A stretch of DNA of 64,000 nucleotides from Helianthus annuus (lineage: Eukaryota; Streptophyta; Magnoliopsida; Asterales; Asteraceae). This document shows, piece by piece, positions 33,506 to 45,328 of this stretch. The stretch's first letter is position 1. Every line of letters begins with the position of its first letter. Where the stretch lies: NCBI RefSeq assembly GCF_002127325.2, contig NC_035443.2, positions 30,117,090 to 30,181,089 of the forward strand. The letters are read 5' to 3'. The position numbers and the translations under genes are program-made. Under the pieces are notes generated by a model. The model did not search any database, was not told the origin of the DNA, and saw only the letters and a list, made by a program, of their open reading frames with translations.

Positions 33506-36411
33506 TTAGACAAGAGTAGGTAAAAAATAAGTTAAATTTTGATAGTTTGATTAATATTTTCATTCGTTTCTGATTGTATATTGTTTAAGTATTGGAAATA
33601 ATTGTCACCATCATTTATACTTTTTTTTTTTAACTTTTTTATGAATTAGTACGTTCCTTGTTTGTATATTTAGGCCAACACTTGATTGAATTTACTAATT
33701 GCAAATTTGCAAGGAGTTTGAATTGGCAAAAGTCATTAATAGACGGTTATTATAACTAGCCAACCAATATTTCACATTTCACAATAATTAGAATTATGAA
33801 CAATTTATAATTGAAACTGCTCAATTACAAAAATATAAAATGCAAAAGAAATAATGGATTTTAATGATTCAAACTATTAACGATTCCAACTTAAAAAATA
33901 ACTAGTAGTGGTTTCATCTTTTCACATATTGTAAACTCATGGACCTTTACTAATAGAACCTTAATTTCTTTTTGTCCCATTATATTTTTCAGTTTAGTAA
34001 AGGTCCATTAGTTTACAATATATGAAAATGTAGAACCACCACCGGTTATTTTTGAAGTTGAGACCCTTACCGGCCAACAACTAATAGTTAGGATTATTAA
34101 AATCCATTATCTCAATACAAAATCTTATATTTGAGTTCAGCTATAAGCCATAACCAAACCAAACTAACAAATGCTCACTTGTATTTTTTTTTTCTAATGT
34201 GAAACCCATCTTCTTCGAAGTATTTGGTACACCATGTTACCATGTCACATCTTATATTTGTAAAGGGCTTTTTAAAGGAATGTGTTTGTAAATTATATTG
34301 GTAGACTAGTTTAAGTTCACGTGTGTTATACGAGTAATTTTACAGTAAAATATATTATTTAACACTGTTGACATAAACTTTTTACTCATGCATTACACTT
34401 ACACCGCGTACATACCAAATGAAAAAAATCACTGTCCAATTTTTGGTCCACATTGTGGGCTTTTATAAAGCATCCGGTTTGTACCAATTACAATAGAACT
34501 CACTGCAAGTGTCTGTCTACATTTAGAATGAGCTAAAATATAAAAATAAATCAATAGTAAAAAAATAAATAAAATACTAAAAAATAAAACAATAAAAAGT
34601 ATAAAGATATAAAAAAATAAAATACAAATAAAAAAATAAAAAAGTGAAAGGTAAATAACAAATAAAAAAGAATAATAATAATAACAATAATAATAATAGT
34701 AATAGTAAGAAAAAAGCTATTATAATAAATAAGGTTTTTCAAATTAATTTTGTTAACCTCAACACAAACTTATATTGCAACTTCATTGATGACGATCACA
34801 TGAGTTATCTTTCTATTAATGATTCTGCTCGTTGAACGTATATGTGAAGCACATCTCAACCTGATATGTATTATTTTTTATGAAAGGCAAATGACATAGA
34901 ACTGAAACAAATTTTACAAATTACATCATGTGTATTTGAAAAATAATATAACCTGGAAACTAAGATTAAGTCTTCTAATAATAAATATATCAACTTACCA
35001 TTCAGTGCATTTGTACATTTGAAATTGAAACACAAGGGTGAACTCGTTAATTTATCATCATTATGGTTACAATGATGTTGTATTTGGTTTTGTAAATAGT
35101 GACACAATAAAAGATATCCAAAAATGTTTCTCAAATGGCCACCATATATTACAGGTAACAGTTTGAATAGAATTACAATCACCCTTCAAGCATATTTCTT
35201 AACACTTAGGTTATAATAATAGCACTCAATTGATTCAACTAATATAATGTAATTAATGTGTGTTTATACTCAATGAAACCAACATCAGATTGGATATTTC
35301 AAACTACAACAATCTATCAAACATTAGGGTAAAGGATTATAGAAAACCTCTAAAACATACACAACGATTCATGAAATAAAAAACATAATATAACCTAAGT
35401 CTAACATAACGATGGATTGACAGAAAGGAAAATCCGAATGGAGAATCGTTCCACGCACCACAACACGGCACATAATCGCCGATAAGAGATAGAGAAAATT
35501 CAATCTCAAAACTTGAGTGTACGGATTGTGATAAGAATTGTGATATGAATAAATCTTGTAATGGAAAGGCCATCTTATTTATGGAAAGATCGATTTTGTG
35601 AAAGAATACATAAGATTGATTTGCCATGTGATTGATTAGATGATTTGATAAAGAGAAATAAGGAATAGAGAAAAGAGGAATAGTATTTAAATATCATATT
35701 GCGATGTGGCAATAATAGCCTTAAGTTAATGTCACGTGGAAAAAGTTGGTTTTGTTTTATTATAGTTAATAAATATAATCATAGATTATAAATAACGAGA
35801 GATGTTTTTTTTCTTTTCAAAACCACAAACAAATAGCCTAATCACATGACACGTATCCCAAATCCATCTCATTTATTATATTAAGTTAAAGTACCCGTGT
35901 GTTACACGGTGGTCTCTCAATAAATCATATTATTTAACAGTGTTAACATAAACTTTTAAATGAAAGAAACGTTCCATTACTAATTATGTTTTTAATGTTA
36001 ATGATATAATTATGCTTATTAAATCAAAATTAGCTTAAACTTATTATTAGTTAAATCAAATTTGATTTAAACTTATTATTAGTTACTAAATTTTAAATTT
36101 AAATTAAACTCGAAAATGTTCCTACTATATACAATTTGATAAAAATAATTAAAACTATTTGATAAGTTAGGAAAGATATAATATTATTTTTTTTTTCAAA
36201 TCTCGATGACACAATTACGTATTTTAATTCAAAATTTTTGATACGAAAATGATTAATTACGTAATTTGAATTTGAATTAGAGTTGAAACCATTTACTATT
36301 TCAAAATTTTTAAATTCAATCTAATTGATAATGATAATTAAGGAAAATATTAGTTAATATATTTTCTTTTAATGTTAATTATACTATTATGTTTTTAACA
36401 TCAAATTTTAG

Positions 36412-38035
36412 TGTAAGACCCTAATTTGATTTATATGATTTACATATAAATATCGACTATGATTGGGTATTTCCGATTACATATACAGTTGAAAATACGA
36501 GTTTGTTAAAAAGTTTTAAGGTTTAAAACATTTCAAGTCTTGTATTGATACCGCCGTTTTTAAACATGACGACGATACCTAACGCGGAAGCTTTAATCCT
36601 GAACGTGTTCGGTTCCTTGTTGAGCTTGATCGTCGACCGGCATTCCAAATAAGTTACCTGTAACCAACATTGTCAAAATGTTAGTTATAAGAGTGTAAAC
36701 TATGCTTATATGAGTTTTTATGACCCAACCATTAAACAGCAACACTTTTCTCGGAATTATAAGCCGCCGGGTGCCGCGACGACGTTCTTAAGATCTGTCG
36801 GGTGACGCGACCGTTGTCGCGGGCCGCCACACCAACAGGTGGTCTCCGTCGCGTGACGCGAGGAATCAGTTTTGACAGAAAGTTTGTTTCCAGACTTTTA
36901 AGCCTTTGGCTTAATATATAATTACCAATTTTTGACCCGTTCATGATTTTATCAAACTAAAACTAGTTTGTTGCATTCAAATTATTATGAACCTCATTTT
37001 TATCGATTTCCTATTATTCAAGGTCCAAACCACGGGTTTCTTACGTATTCTTAACCCATTTTGCTTAAATACTTATTTTGACCCGTTAGGGGTATTTAAG
37101 TACTTTTAAAGCACAAATCACTTTTATTCGCTTCTAACATCATATTACCACATTTCTTATCAAATAATCTTCCACCACAACTGTAATTGTGGTGGAATTT
37201 AATGTGGTAACTATTTGTTTCGAGTTTTACCCCTCGGATTACTATTTTACGATAAGACGCATTTTAAGGCATTTGACTCAAAAGAATCATACCTTTCGCT
37301 TTTATACTTGTCCTACGTATTTACTTGATTATATGACATATTCCTAAACAACCCATAAGGGTCGTTTGCTTGATTTGTCGATCAAGGGCATTTTGGTCCA
37401 TTTAATCCTTTCATTTACCATGAATGATTTTGAAAGGCATATTAACCCAAAATCTCACATACTAAACTATGATCTTGTTTGAATAATTATTATGTTTTCA
37501 AAACACAATGACTATAATTTAATTCATTTGGTTTAACTAAAAAGATAACCAAATGTTCATTTTTGACCTTATTTAACTCTCATTGAACCCTAAGTTCTAA
37601 ATGATTAGTTAAACTATTACACATACCTAGCTTGGATCAATATATTGACCCATTTTAATACTTTGCTTGCATAACCGCTAATTAATAGCGATGCTAATAT
37701 CCATTAGATATTTACTCCTGTAAACATATAATTCGACAAATAATCATTAATCAATATAGTCAAAGGGTGATATCTTCACCTTTTGACCCGTTTGGTCTAA
37801 ATGACCGTTTATCTTTGTAAGATGATATTTATTACCATCTCATCTACATGACTCGCTCCAGTTTACACCGTACGGTCTTTTTACTTAGAAACCATTTCTT
37901 AGTTCTATTTGTCATAATATGACCAAATACTCAATTTACTCCTTTTTAACCATTGTTGTGGTTTCTTATCATTTCCGCTTATCTTGTTCCGTATGACTAC
38001 ACGTCGGAACATCATTTTGCAAATGTTTAATTATC
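36412..38035 (-). repeat. Left (3') LTR, region matching the right LTR
   Basis: This stretch aligns with 42311-44090. The true LTR extends further right, but because the other copy is truncated I cannot place its end. A GC-rich CGCG palindrome cluster lies at 36763-36862. A two-tier inverted repeat pairs TTACCACATT (37145-37154) with AATGTGGTAA (37201-37210) and, inside it, CCACCACAA with TTGTGGTGG. Confidence 0.75.
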
Positions 38036-39389
38036 TTTCTCGTAATTAATACGATAAAGGAATATTCTACTAATTAAGAATAGTGTAAGTTATACTTACC
38101 TTGCATCCTGATTATGCTTTTCCTTCTTTCTTAATTCATTTGACCCGCTTCCTTCTCAAGCTTTCACCTAGCTCGTCAAGCGTCAAACTATCATTGTAAT
38201 TTGTAAGATGGATAGATTAGTTATAATCATTTGTGACGATTCCATCCTACGATTTTTATGTCGAAATTATCATTCGATCATATCAAAGGTCATTTTGACT
38301 TTTAAAAGTCAAACTACCTATTGACGAAAGTAATTACAAGATGTAGATTAACTACTCGTTTTATTACTTTGTCAATATCTGGTAAGTATCATTCTTATGC
38401 TACCGGTTTAATTACTTATTCAATCAAGTTCATGTAATCGGAATTCATAACTCATTGAATTACCATTACATAAATCATTCTTAATACATGATGATATCAA
38501 CATCATTTTAACATGAATCTATCATCATTTTTAGTTTTATCATACAAAACCCAATTCATAATAAGTATGATTATATACTCAAACACATAATTTGTTCAAG
38601 TATTTCCTTATTACTATCATATATAATGATTATAAACACAACTATATCATCAATATCATCCTATGATTAAAACCCACTTATCCTAGTGTGGTAAATCATT
38701 TAAACATTCAATTTATAACATCATATGTATAATTTTTCACTTAGGGTTTTGTTCCTAAGCAATTATACATCATATTTCAGCCATAGCTTCTATAAGTCAT
38801 CCCTAATTCATAGATTATGAGATTTATCAAATTTCACAACTTCACAAATAATCAAAATTTGACATACCTTATGATCCCCTAGCTTGGGTGATCATTAATT
38901 CACGTTCAATTGTGAATTTAGACTTCGTTTGAGCCTTCAATTTGATGATATTGATAGAGTTAGGGTCTTGGCTCCATGGGAGCTCTCTGGGATCGAACAG
39001 AACACACACAGATGTATGTGTTTTGTTTTAAAGTTCTTTTTATTAAATAAACTTTCAAGTTTATCCACTTTGGCCTCTCATGTTTGGTTAGTTTATTAAG
39101 TAGGCCATAACTTACTTATTTCAACAATATTCCCACTTATTAACTAGGTTGAACATTCCTAGTTAACTTGGTGGGTTCGGGGAAATTATGGCTAAGTTTA
39201 TTTTAAGTCCCGTTAAAATAAACTCAATGCATTTGATCTGAGTAATCTTTTAAGCATTACTCATAATTTAACCAATTGTTAGTATTACCAGAAAAGTATG
39301 GTAATATCTTTTTGGTTACAAAGCATATACGTATCTCATACGAAATAATGCCACTCAAAATAACGTAATCTCGTTATTTCGACCAATTT

Positions 39390-41690
39390 GGTTAATTTAG
39401 CGAAATCCATCGCTGTTAGACTATCGAATTCTTCATGAATTCGTTAATTTAATCCGTTTGGATATTTTAGTGAAATCTTTCACTTTTGACAAACAAATTC
39501 TTTTGTTTTCCAATTTATTCATTTGGTTCAGTTATACGGAATCCACCGCTTACGAGCAAACGGAATTTCTTGATTTCTATATTAATTATTTAAGATAGTT
39601 CAGTAAATGATATTAACGTAGTTCTATAAAGTATATAACCACATACCTTGTAGCTTTATCCTTTAATCATGCTTTTGCTCGATTTGACTTCCCAACACTT
39701 TACTTGGGTTACCTTATGATCACTCAATATAGGTGATCAGTATTTTCTGTTAGTGAGGTCTCATGGGCCATCACTTTCATCTTGTACTATTTACCCTTGT
39801 TATTTACTTGACTAAGTCGCCAAAAATCAGCAACTTAGTCATATAAATTTATAAATTATGTTTATTCTACGCTAATCTCATAATGAATAACGTATTAAAT
39901 AAATTCTTAATTTGAATTTTGACTTTAACCGGTCTCACTAACTAGACTTATTAGTCCGGTTACTTTGTACCCATCCTTCAGGCTACAATGTGATTATATT
40001 TCACATTACTTTTCTTAACGGTGATCGGGTCACGTCATGTTTAAGTTTATATCAACTTTTATTGATCGAAACTATTCTTTTCAAATATATCGTCTTGCAC
40101 CCATCAGCGTCAAGACATGTATCTTTTAATATTTACTATTTCGATTTCTATCAAAATATTCATATTTGTGAAAACGTTGTTTCTTACTAAAACTAAATTT
40201 TAGTTTAACGTTTTCTTTTTAACTTTTGTCAATTACTCATATCAAGAAATTGACAGTTAAGAATTTACTCTTTTTCATTCTTGTTTTACACGGGGATTCT
40301 CAACCAGTTCCCTTGCTTTGTCTTTTTATTTCTGACCCGTGGGTCATTTCAATCCCGTAGACCTTTACACTGTTTATAACCCGAAGGTTATGATGATCCC
40401 ATAGATCATTCTTTTTATGTTTGAAAACCATTTGTTTTCGCGTTTAAAATTCATTAACTCTGACTGTAGTTCGTGACTACAATCGTTTTATTTCGGGTCA
40501 TTCTCCTGATTCTATGACTTATCACGCCATTTAAACATCGGTTTGTTTCACACTTTCCGTTATCCGGTTTATGCCTATACTTATGCCATCCGACATTATA
40601 TTGTATTCAATCCGTTTGACTTGTTCATGCGAAATCCATCACTTGTGAATAGTCAAACTTTGTTCTTTATTCTCCCCGTTCAAACTCACGATAGTTGAAC
40701 ATAATTGTTAAAATTTCTGTTTGTGAAATTTTATAGTATTTTAGTCATAACTCATAATCCGAGTCTTTTGACTTTCAATCTGCATTCCCGTTTCTCGATC
40801 TATGCATGTGTTTAAATCCTTACCCATCAACCGGGTAATTTACCGAAGTCATTATTAATGCAACCAATTCAGTATGCATTAAGACTTCGTTTTAACTTGC
40901 ATGGTTGTCTTAGCGAAATCCATCGCTTTATTCCACCAAACCTTTATTCTTTATTTGACCATCCTTGACGGTCTTATAAATTCTGAATGATGATCATCAT
41001 CATCTTTTCTTTGCTACGACCAAAGTCAATGACTTCGATCGTCTTTTCGTATGGGCAATACCTTCGTTTCTATGACCCTTCGGTTCATTTATACTTTGGT
41101 TTTACATGCCCTTTTTGTCAACCATGGCTCTTTTGTCCAAAATGACTTATTTCACGAATTTCCTTGGGTCATTTATTTTTTTAGGCGCGGCATACATCGT
41201 TTTTATGGTTCCCACGAAAATCATTTATACGAGCATGCCCATAAGATTTCTTGACCCCCAAGGTTCTTTTAACTTTTTATTCGTCTCGACCTTACCACAT
41301 TGGACATAACTGTGCTCATTATTATAAGCTCATGGTATCATGTGTTCACTACTTACTTGGCCAGAGTAAGCGATCAACACATGGTACACATGACCTTATT
41401 ATAATTACCACATCACATCCCATGTAACTTATCTCTCGATTTATTTTATTTTTTTGATTTCATTTGGTAAAACTTAATTTAATTGTCAATTAACAATTAT
41501 TAGTTTTACCCGTCTTATCCTTGAACATATAAAATGTCCCTTTTTATAACTATTTATACAATCACATTCGTTGATGTGATCATTACTTTTCTCAATGGGA
41601 TCTATATCGAGAATACTTACTTGGATGATTATCTTCGTCCAAGTTTATATTTAACTAAATTCAGTTATTGTCTTATTATTCACGATTGTG

Positions 41691-41722
<32 letters not shown>

Positions 41723-41790
41723 CTACTGAATTTCTCTTGGAAACGTCATCCTGGATAGGTAATCTATCCAGGTTTTCCAAGTTTTATATT
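39390..41790. repeat. Serial short perfect inverted repeats in the internal region
   Basis: Perfect stems of 5-9 bp with 2-7-base loops recur every few tens of bases. Examples: CGAATTC/GAATTCG (39425-39443), TGACCC/GGGTCA (40333-40346), ATAACC/GGTTAT (40376-40391), ATGATC/GATCAT (40393-40409), GAAAAC/GTTTTC (40423-40439), TGTAGT/ACTACA (40465-40481), AAAATTTC/GAAATTTT (40710-40732), TTACCC/GGGTAA (40820-40838), ATTATTCAC/GTGAATAAT (41675-41696). A two-tier stem is at 41736-41781. Confidence 0.85.
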
Positions 41791-42294
41791 CTATATGCAA
41801 CTGTCATTCACTATGTGTTTGTTGCATATTTCTGTTGCACTATAAGTTTAAGACGTGTACCTTATAGATACTTGCCCTGATAAACTTTCCCTGTCGTTCG
41901 ATCTCTCATTTGAAATCATTTCTTGATTCATGTCTTTGGCGTATATGACATACTTGTCATACTTCAGACCATATCTTCATCGTATCGACAGATCTTTAAA
42001 TTCTCGTCATCTTCAGATACGAGGATCCTTTAATTTAAAACGTCTACAAATGTTAGTAACGTTGACATTAACAAGCACCCGTATTATAATACAATGCTTT
42101 CTACGACAAGTGTTAACATACGTAATTTGTTTAACTATATCGGTCGTTTATCGCTTTATTTGGGGTAACGTGTTTTACACGATAACTCTATGTGTTGTTT
42201 TCAACACTTTATATGCTAGACCGTTAATGTGCAGAATAACTTACCGGATTTTGCGATCAAGTCTCGAACGGAACACTTTACTCTTTAACCTCGA

Positions 42295-42307
42295 GCTCTG
42301 ATTACCA
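42295..42307 (-). other. Degenerate primer-binding site (initiator Met tRNA)
   Basis: On the minus strand this reads TGGTAATCAGAGC, the initiator-Met site with one inserted A, beginning three bases after the LTR end. It fixes the element orientation as minus. Confidence 0.75.
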
Positions 42308-42310
42308 GCT

Positions 42311-44090
42311 TGTAAGACCCTAACTTCATTTATACGATTTACATATATAGATATCGACTATGATTGGGTATTTCCGATTACATATACAGTTGAAAATACG
42401 AGTTTGTTAAAAAGTTTTAAGGTTTAAAACATTTCAAGTCTAGTATTGATATCGCCGTTTTTAAACATGACGACGATACCTAACGCGGAAGCTTTAATCC
42501 TGAACGTGTTCGGTTCCTTGTTGAGCTTGATCGTCAACCAACATTCCAAATAAGTTACTTGTAACCAACATTGTCAAAATGTTAGTTATAAGAGTGTAAA
42601 ATATGCTTATATGAGTTTTTATGACCCAACCATTAAACAGCAACACTTTTCCCGGAATTATAAGCCGCCGCGTGCCGCGACGACGTTCTTAAGATCTGTC
42701 GCGTGACGCGACCGTTGTCGCGGGCCGCGACACCAGCAGGTGGTCTCCGTCGCGTGACGCGAGGAATCAGTTTCGACAGAAAGTTTGTTTTACAACCCTG
42801 CATTTTCCAACCAACCTTAATCTTACGAAAACAGACATAACTCTCTCGTTTTTTATCCGTTTCGCGTCACGTTCCTTCCTACTTGATCGTAATTTGATTC
42901 TCGATTGTGTGGAGTCAAAATCCGATATTCGGATTAACAAAATCCGAGACTTTTAAGCCTTCAGCTTAATATATAATTACCAATTTTTGACCCGTTCATG
43001 ATTTTATCAAACTAAAACTAGTTTGTTTGCATTCAAATTATTATGAACCTCATTTTTATCGATTTCCTATTATTCAAGGTCCAAACCACGGGTTTCTTAC
43101 GTATTCTTAACCCATTTTGCTTAAATACTTATTTGACCCGTTAGGGGTATTTAAGTACTTTTAAAGCACAAATCACTTTTATTCGCTTCTAACATTATAT
43201 TACCACATTTCTTATCAAATAATCTTCCACCACAACTGTAATTGTGGTGGAATTTAATGTGGTAACTATTTGTTTCGAGTTTTACCCCTCGGATTACTAT
43301 TTTACGACAAGACACATTTTAAGGCATTTGACTCACAAGAATCATACCTTTCGCTTTTATACTTGTCCTACGTATTTACTTGATCATATGACATATTTCT
43401 AAAAAACCCATAAGGGTCGTTTGCTTGATTTGTCGATCAAGGGCATTTTGGTCCATTTAAGCCTTTCATTTACCATGAATGATTTTGAAAGGCATATTGA
43501 CCCAAAATCTCACATACTAAACTATGATCTTGTTTGAATAATTATTATGTTTTCAAAACACAATGACTATTATTTAATTCATTTGATTTAACTAAAAAGA
43601 TAACCAAATGTCCATTTTTGACCGTATTTAACTCTCATTGAACCCTAAGTTCTAAATGAGTAGTTAAACTATTACACATACCTAGCTTGGATCAATATAT
43701 TGACCCATTTTAATACTTTGCTTGCATAACCGCTAATTAATAGCGATGCTAATATCCATTAGATATCTACTCCTGTAAACATATAACTCGACAAATAATC
43801 ATTAATTGATATAGTCAAAGGGTGATATCTTCACCTTTTGACCCGTTTGGTCTAAATGTCCGTTTTATCTTTGTGAGATGATATTTATTACCATCTCATC
43901 CACATGACTCGCTCCGGTTTACACCGTATGGTCATTTTACTTAGAAACCATTTCTTAGTTCTATTCATCATAATATGACCGAATACTCAATTTACTCCTT
44001 TTTAACCACTGTTATGGTTTCTTATCATTTTCGGTTATCTTGTTCCGTATGACTACACGTCGGAACATCATTTTCAAATGTTTAATTATC
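42311..44090 (-). repeat. Right (5') LTR, truncated
   Basis: Homologous to the left LTR from TGTAAGACCC to AATGTTTAATTATC. The CGCG palindromes are better preserved here (GTCGCG-TGA-CGCGAC at 42698-42712; TGTCGCGG-G-CCGCGACA at 42716-42732). The sequence breaks at 44090/44091 into unrelated DNA. Confidence 0.8.
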
Positions 44091-44440
44091 AAGAGTAACC
44101 AATACAAATCACCTAATGTCAAATAGACGAGGAAGCATTATTCTAAAATGGTGGAAATCACAGTAACCTGGGGATTGTGAAGTAAGAGAATGCGCATGAA
44201 AGAGAGAGAGAGAGAGCTTCAAAAGAGGAGGGAGCTGCCAAATGAATGCTAGGGTTTTAGGGTAAAAGCTGTTGCCCGTTGCCGTCAGGGTCTCCAAGAA
44301 AAGAGGAAAGAATGTGTCGTCAGTTTACAAAAAGGGGAAAAGTGCTCTCGAGTTGGCAGCTGGTGGGTTTAAATACCCAAGGAGGGGTCGCACACACATG
44401 TGTTGCCATGTGTGTGGTCCTTATTTAAATGAGAGTGTGC
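44091..44440 (-). pseudogene. Possible promoter and first exon of a truncated host gene
   Basis: On the minus strand there is a TATTTAAA box (44368-44375), then pyrimidine-rich sequence, a telo-box-like AAACCCTAG near 44252, (CT)n at about 44203-44218, and a possible 62-codon frame from ATG 44297. A splice donor-like CAG|GTTACT occurs near 44168. The downstream part is missing because the deletion breakpoint at 44090 abuts it. I recognise no protein domain. Upstream, it is interrupted by the Athila-type insertion at 44446. Could be chance. Confidence 0.3.
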
Positions 44441-44445
44441 GGTCA

Positions 44446-44700
44446 TGATGTGCGTTAGGTGTGATATATTTTTGATGTATAGTTTAAGCCCTTTTTACAC
44501 TTTTAGCCAAGTTTTAAATTTATAAAACACGATATTTACTAACACTAAACACACATATGGGCAAGTGCACCCATCGTGGACGTAGTATAGTGTTGGTAAG
44601 ATACCGAGGTCGTCCAAGGACAAAAGAGCTTTTAGTACTGGTTTATCCTCAACGTCTAATCAAATCAAAAAGTTAGAAAAGGTTTTTAAACTAAGAAAAT
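44446..44700 (-). repeat. Remnant of the 3' LTR
   Basis: Matches the first 255 bp of the 1695-bp LTR (plus-strand reading) and then stops abruptly at AAGAAAAT/ACCCCC. The next bases, read on the minus strand, are AAGTGTGGGGGT, which looks like the polypurine tract. The deletion therefore removed U3 and most of the LTR right up to that tract. Confidence 0.85.
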
Positions 44701-45294
44701 ACCCCCACACTTGAACTTTTGCTTGTCATCAAGCAAAACTCTTTAATATGTGGCTTACACTCCCAAATGGAATGGGTAGAAGAGAAGGTTTTGGGCTTGT
44801 CTTGAGTGTCGGGAATCCAAGATCTTTATTGGGTTTTATTTTTATACTATTTACAATCCTATTCGTTATGATTTATTTAGAACATTTCATAGGATAAATT
44901 ACTTATTAGGGCATAACATGCCTTTTTAAAATTCCATTTATATACAAGTTCACATACCTCACGGGAGAAATCACTCACACTCGGCCGAAGGTGTATTTTT
45001 AGTGAATCACTCGAGAGCGGCATGGAACTTATTCCTACCATAAGCTTGCCAAGCAATCAATCCCCCTCCTTTTTAACTTGTTACCTTTGTAAATATCAAG
45101 AGGACTTTTTTGGGTAAAGGCTTGGGCATAAAGGTGGGTGAATGGGTTAGTGGTTAGTAGAAAAGGGCGAAAAGCGTAAAAAGTATCGGTTTTCGTAAAA
45201 CATTTTGTTTTAGTGACTTTTTATTCTTAATGAAGTATTTCTTCAAACAAGCTTTTTGTTTTAAGAGCTTTGTTTGTTTATTTCTAACTTCATC

Positions 45295-45328
<34 letters not shown>

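Larger units (their letters stand above)
29096..36411 (+). repeat. Paralogous ~7-kb unit, copy C
   Basis: The left end matches unit A from CGAGTTAACACACCACAAC onwards. It has the Myb-like ORF, foldback MITE (split by a solo LTR), SINE, and the AT-rich block. It lacks the hAT, PIF and short foldback MITEs of A and B. A private insertion of about 1.27 kb lies at 34302-35575; it contains AT-rich low complexity at 34540-34735 and a segment shared with 17333-17470. The unit is cut at AACATCAAATTTTAG by the LTR element at 36412, and its right part is missing. Confidence 0.8.
36412..44090 (-). mobile_element. Non-coding LTR retrotransposon (LARD-like), right end truncated
   Basis: Direct repeats starting TGTAAGACCCTAA at 36412 and 42311 are its LTRs. 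Next to the right LTR, plus-strand GCTCTGATTACCA (42295-42307) is the complement of the initiator-Met primer site with one extra base. The element therefore runs on the minus strand. The internal region (roughly 39000-42294) has no recognisable gag or pol; frames there are short and domain-free. The right LTR stops at 44090, and the rest of unit C does not follow, so a deletion removed its outer end and the target duplication. The left LTR lacks a roughly 165-bp segment present in the right one at about 42787-42950. A (TA)n tract lies at 41696-41722. Dense hairpins are described separately. Confidence 0.8.

Noticed and set aside
34551..34742. Phe/Ile/Tyr-rich minus frame
   Set aside because: Translation of AT-rich low-complexity DNA.
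41930..42301. 123-codon plus frame near the right LTR
   Set aside because: Antisense to the element orientation, no domain, and lies in hairpin-rich non-coding sequence.
36412..44090. Simple tandem duplication instead of an LTR element
   Set aside because: The initiator-Met-type primer site directly beside the right repeat and the TGT start with insertion into unit C sequence favour LTRs.
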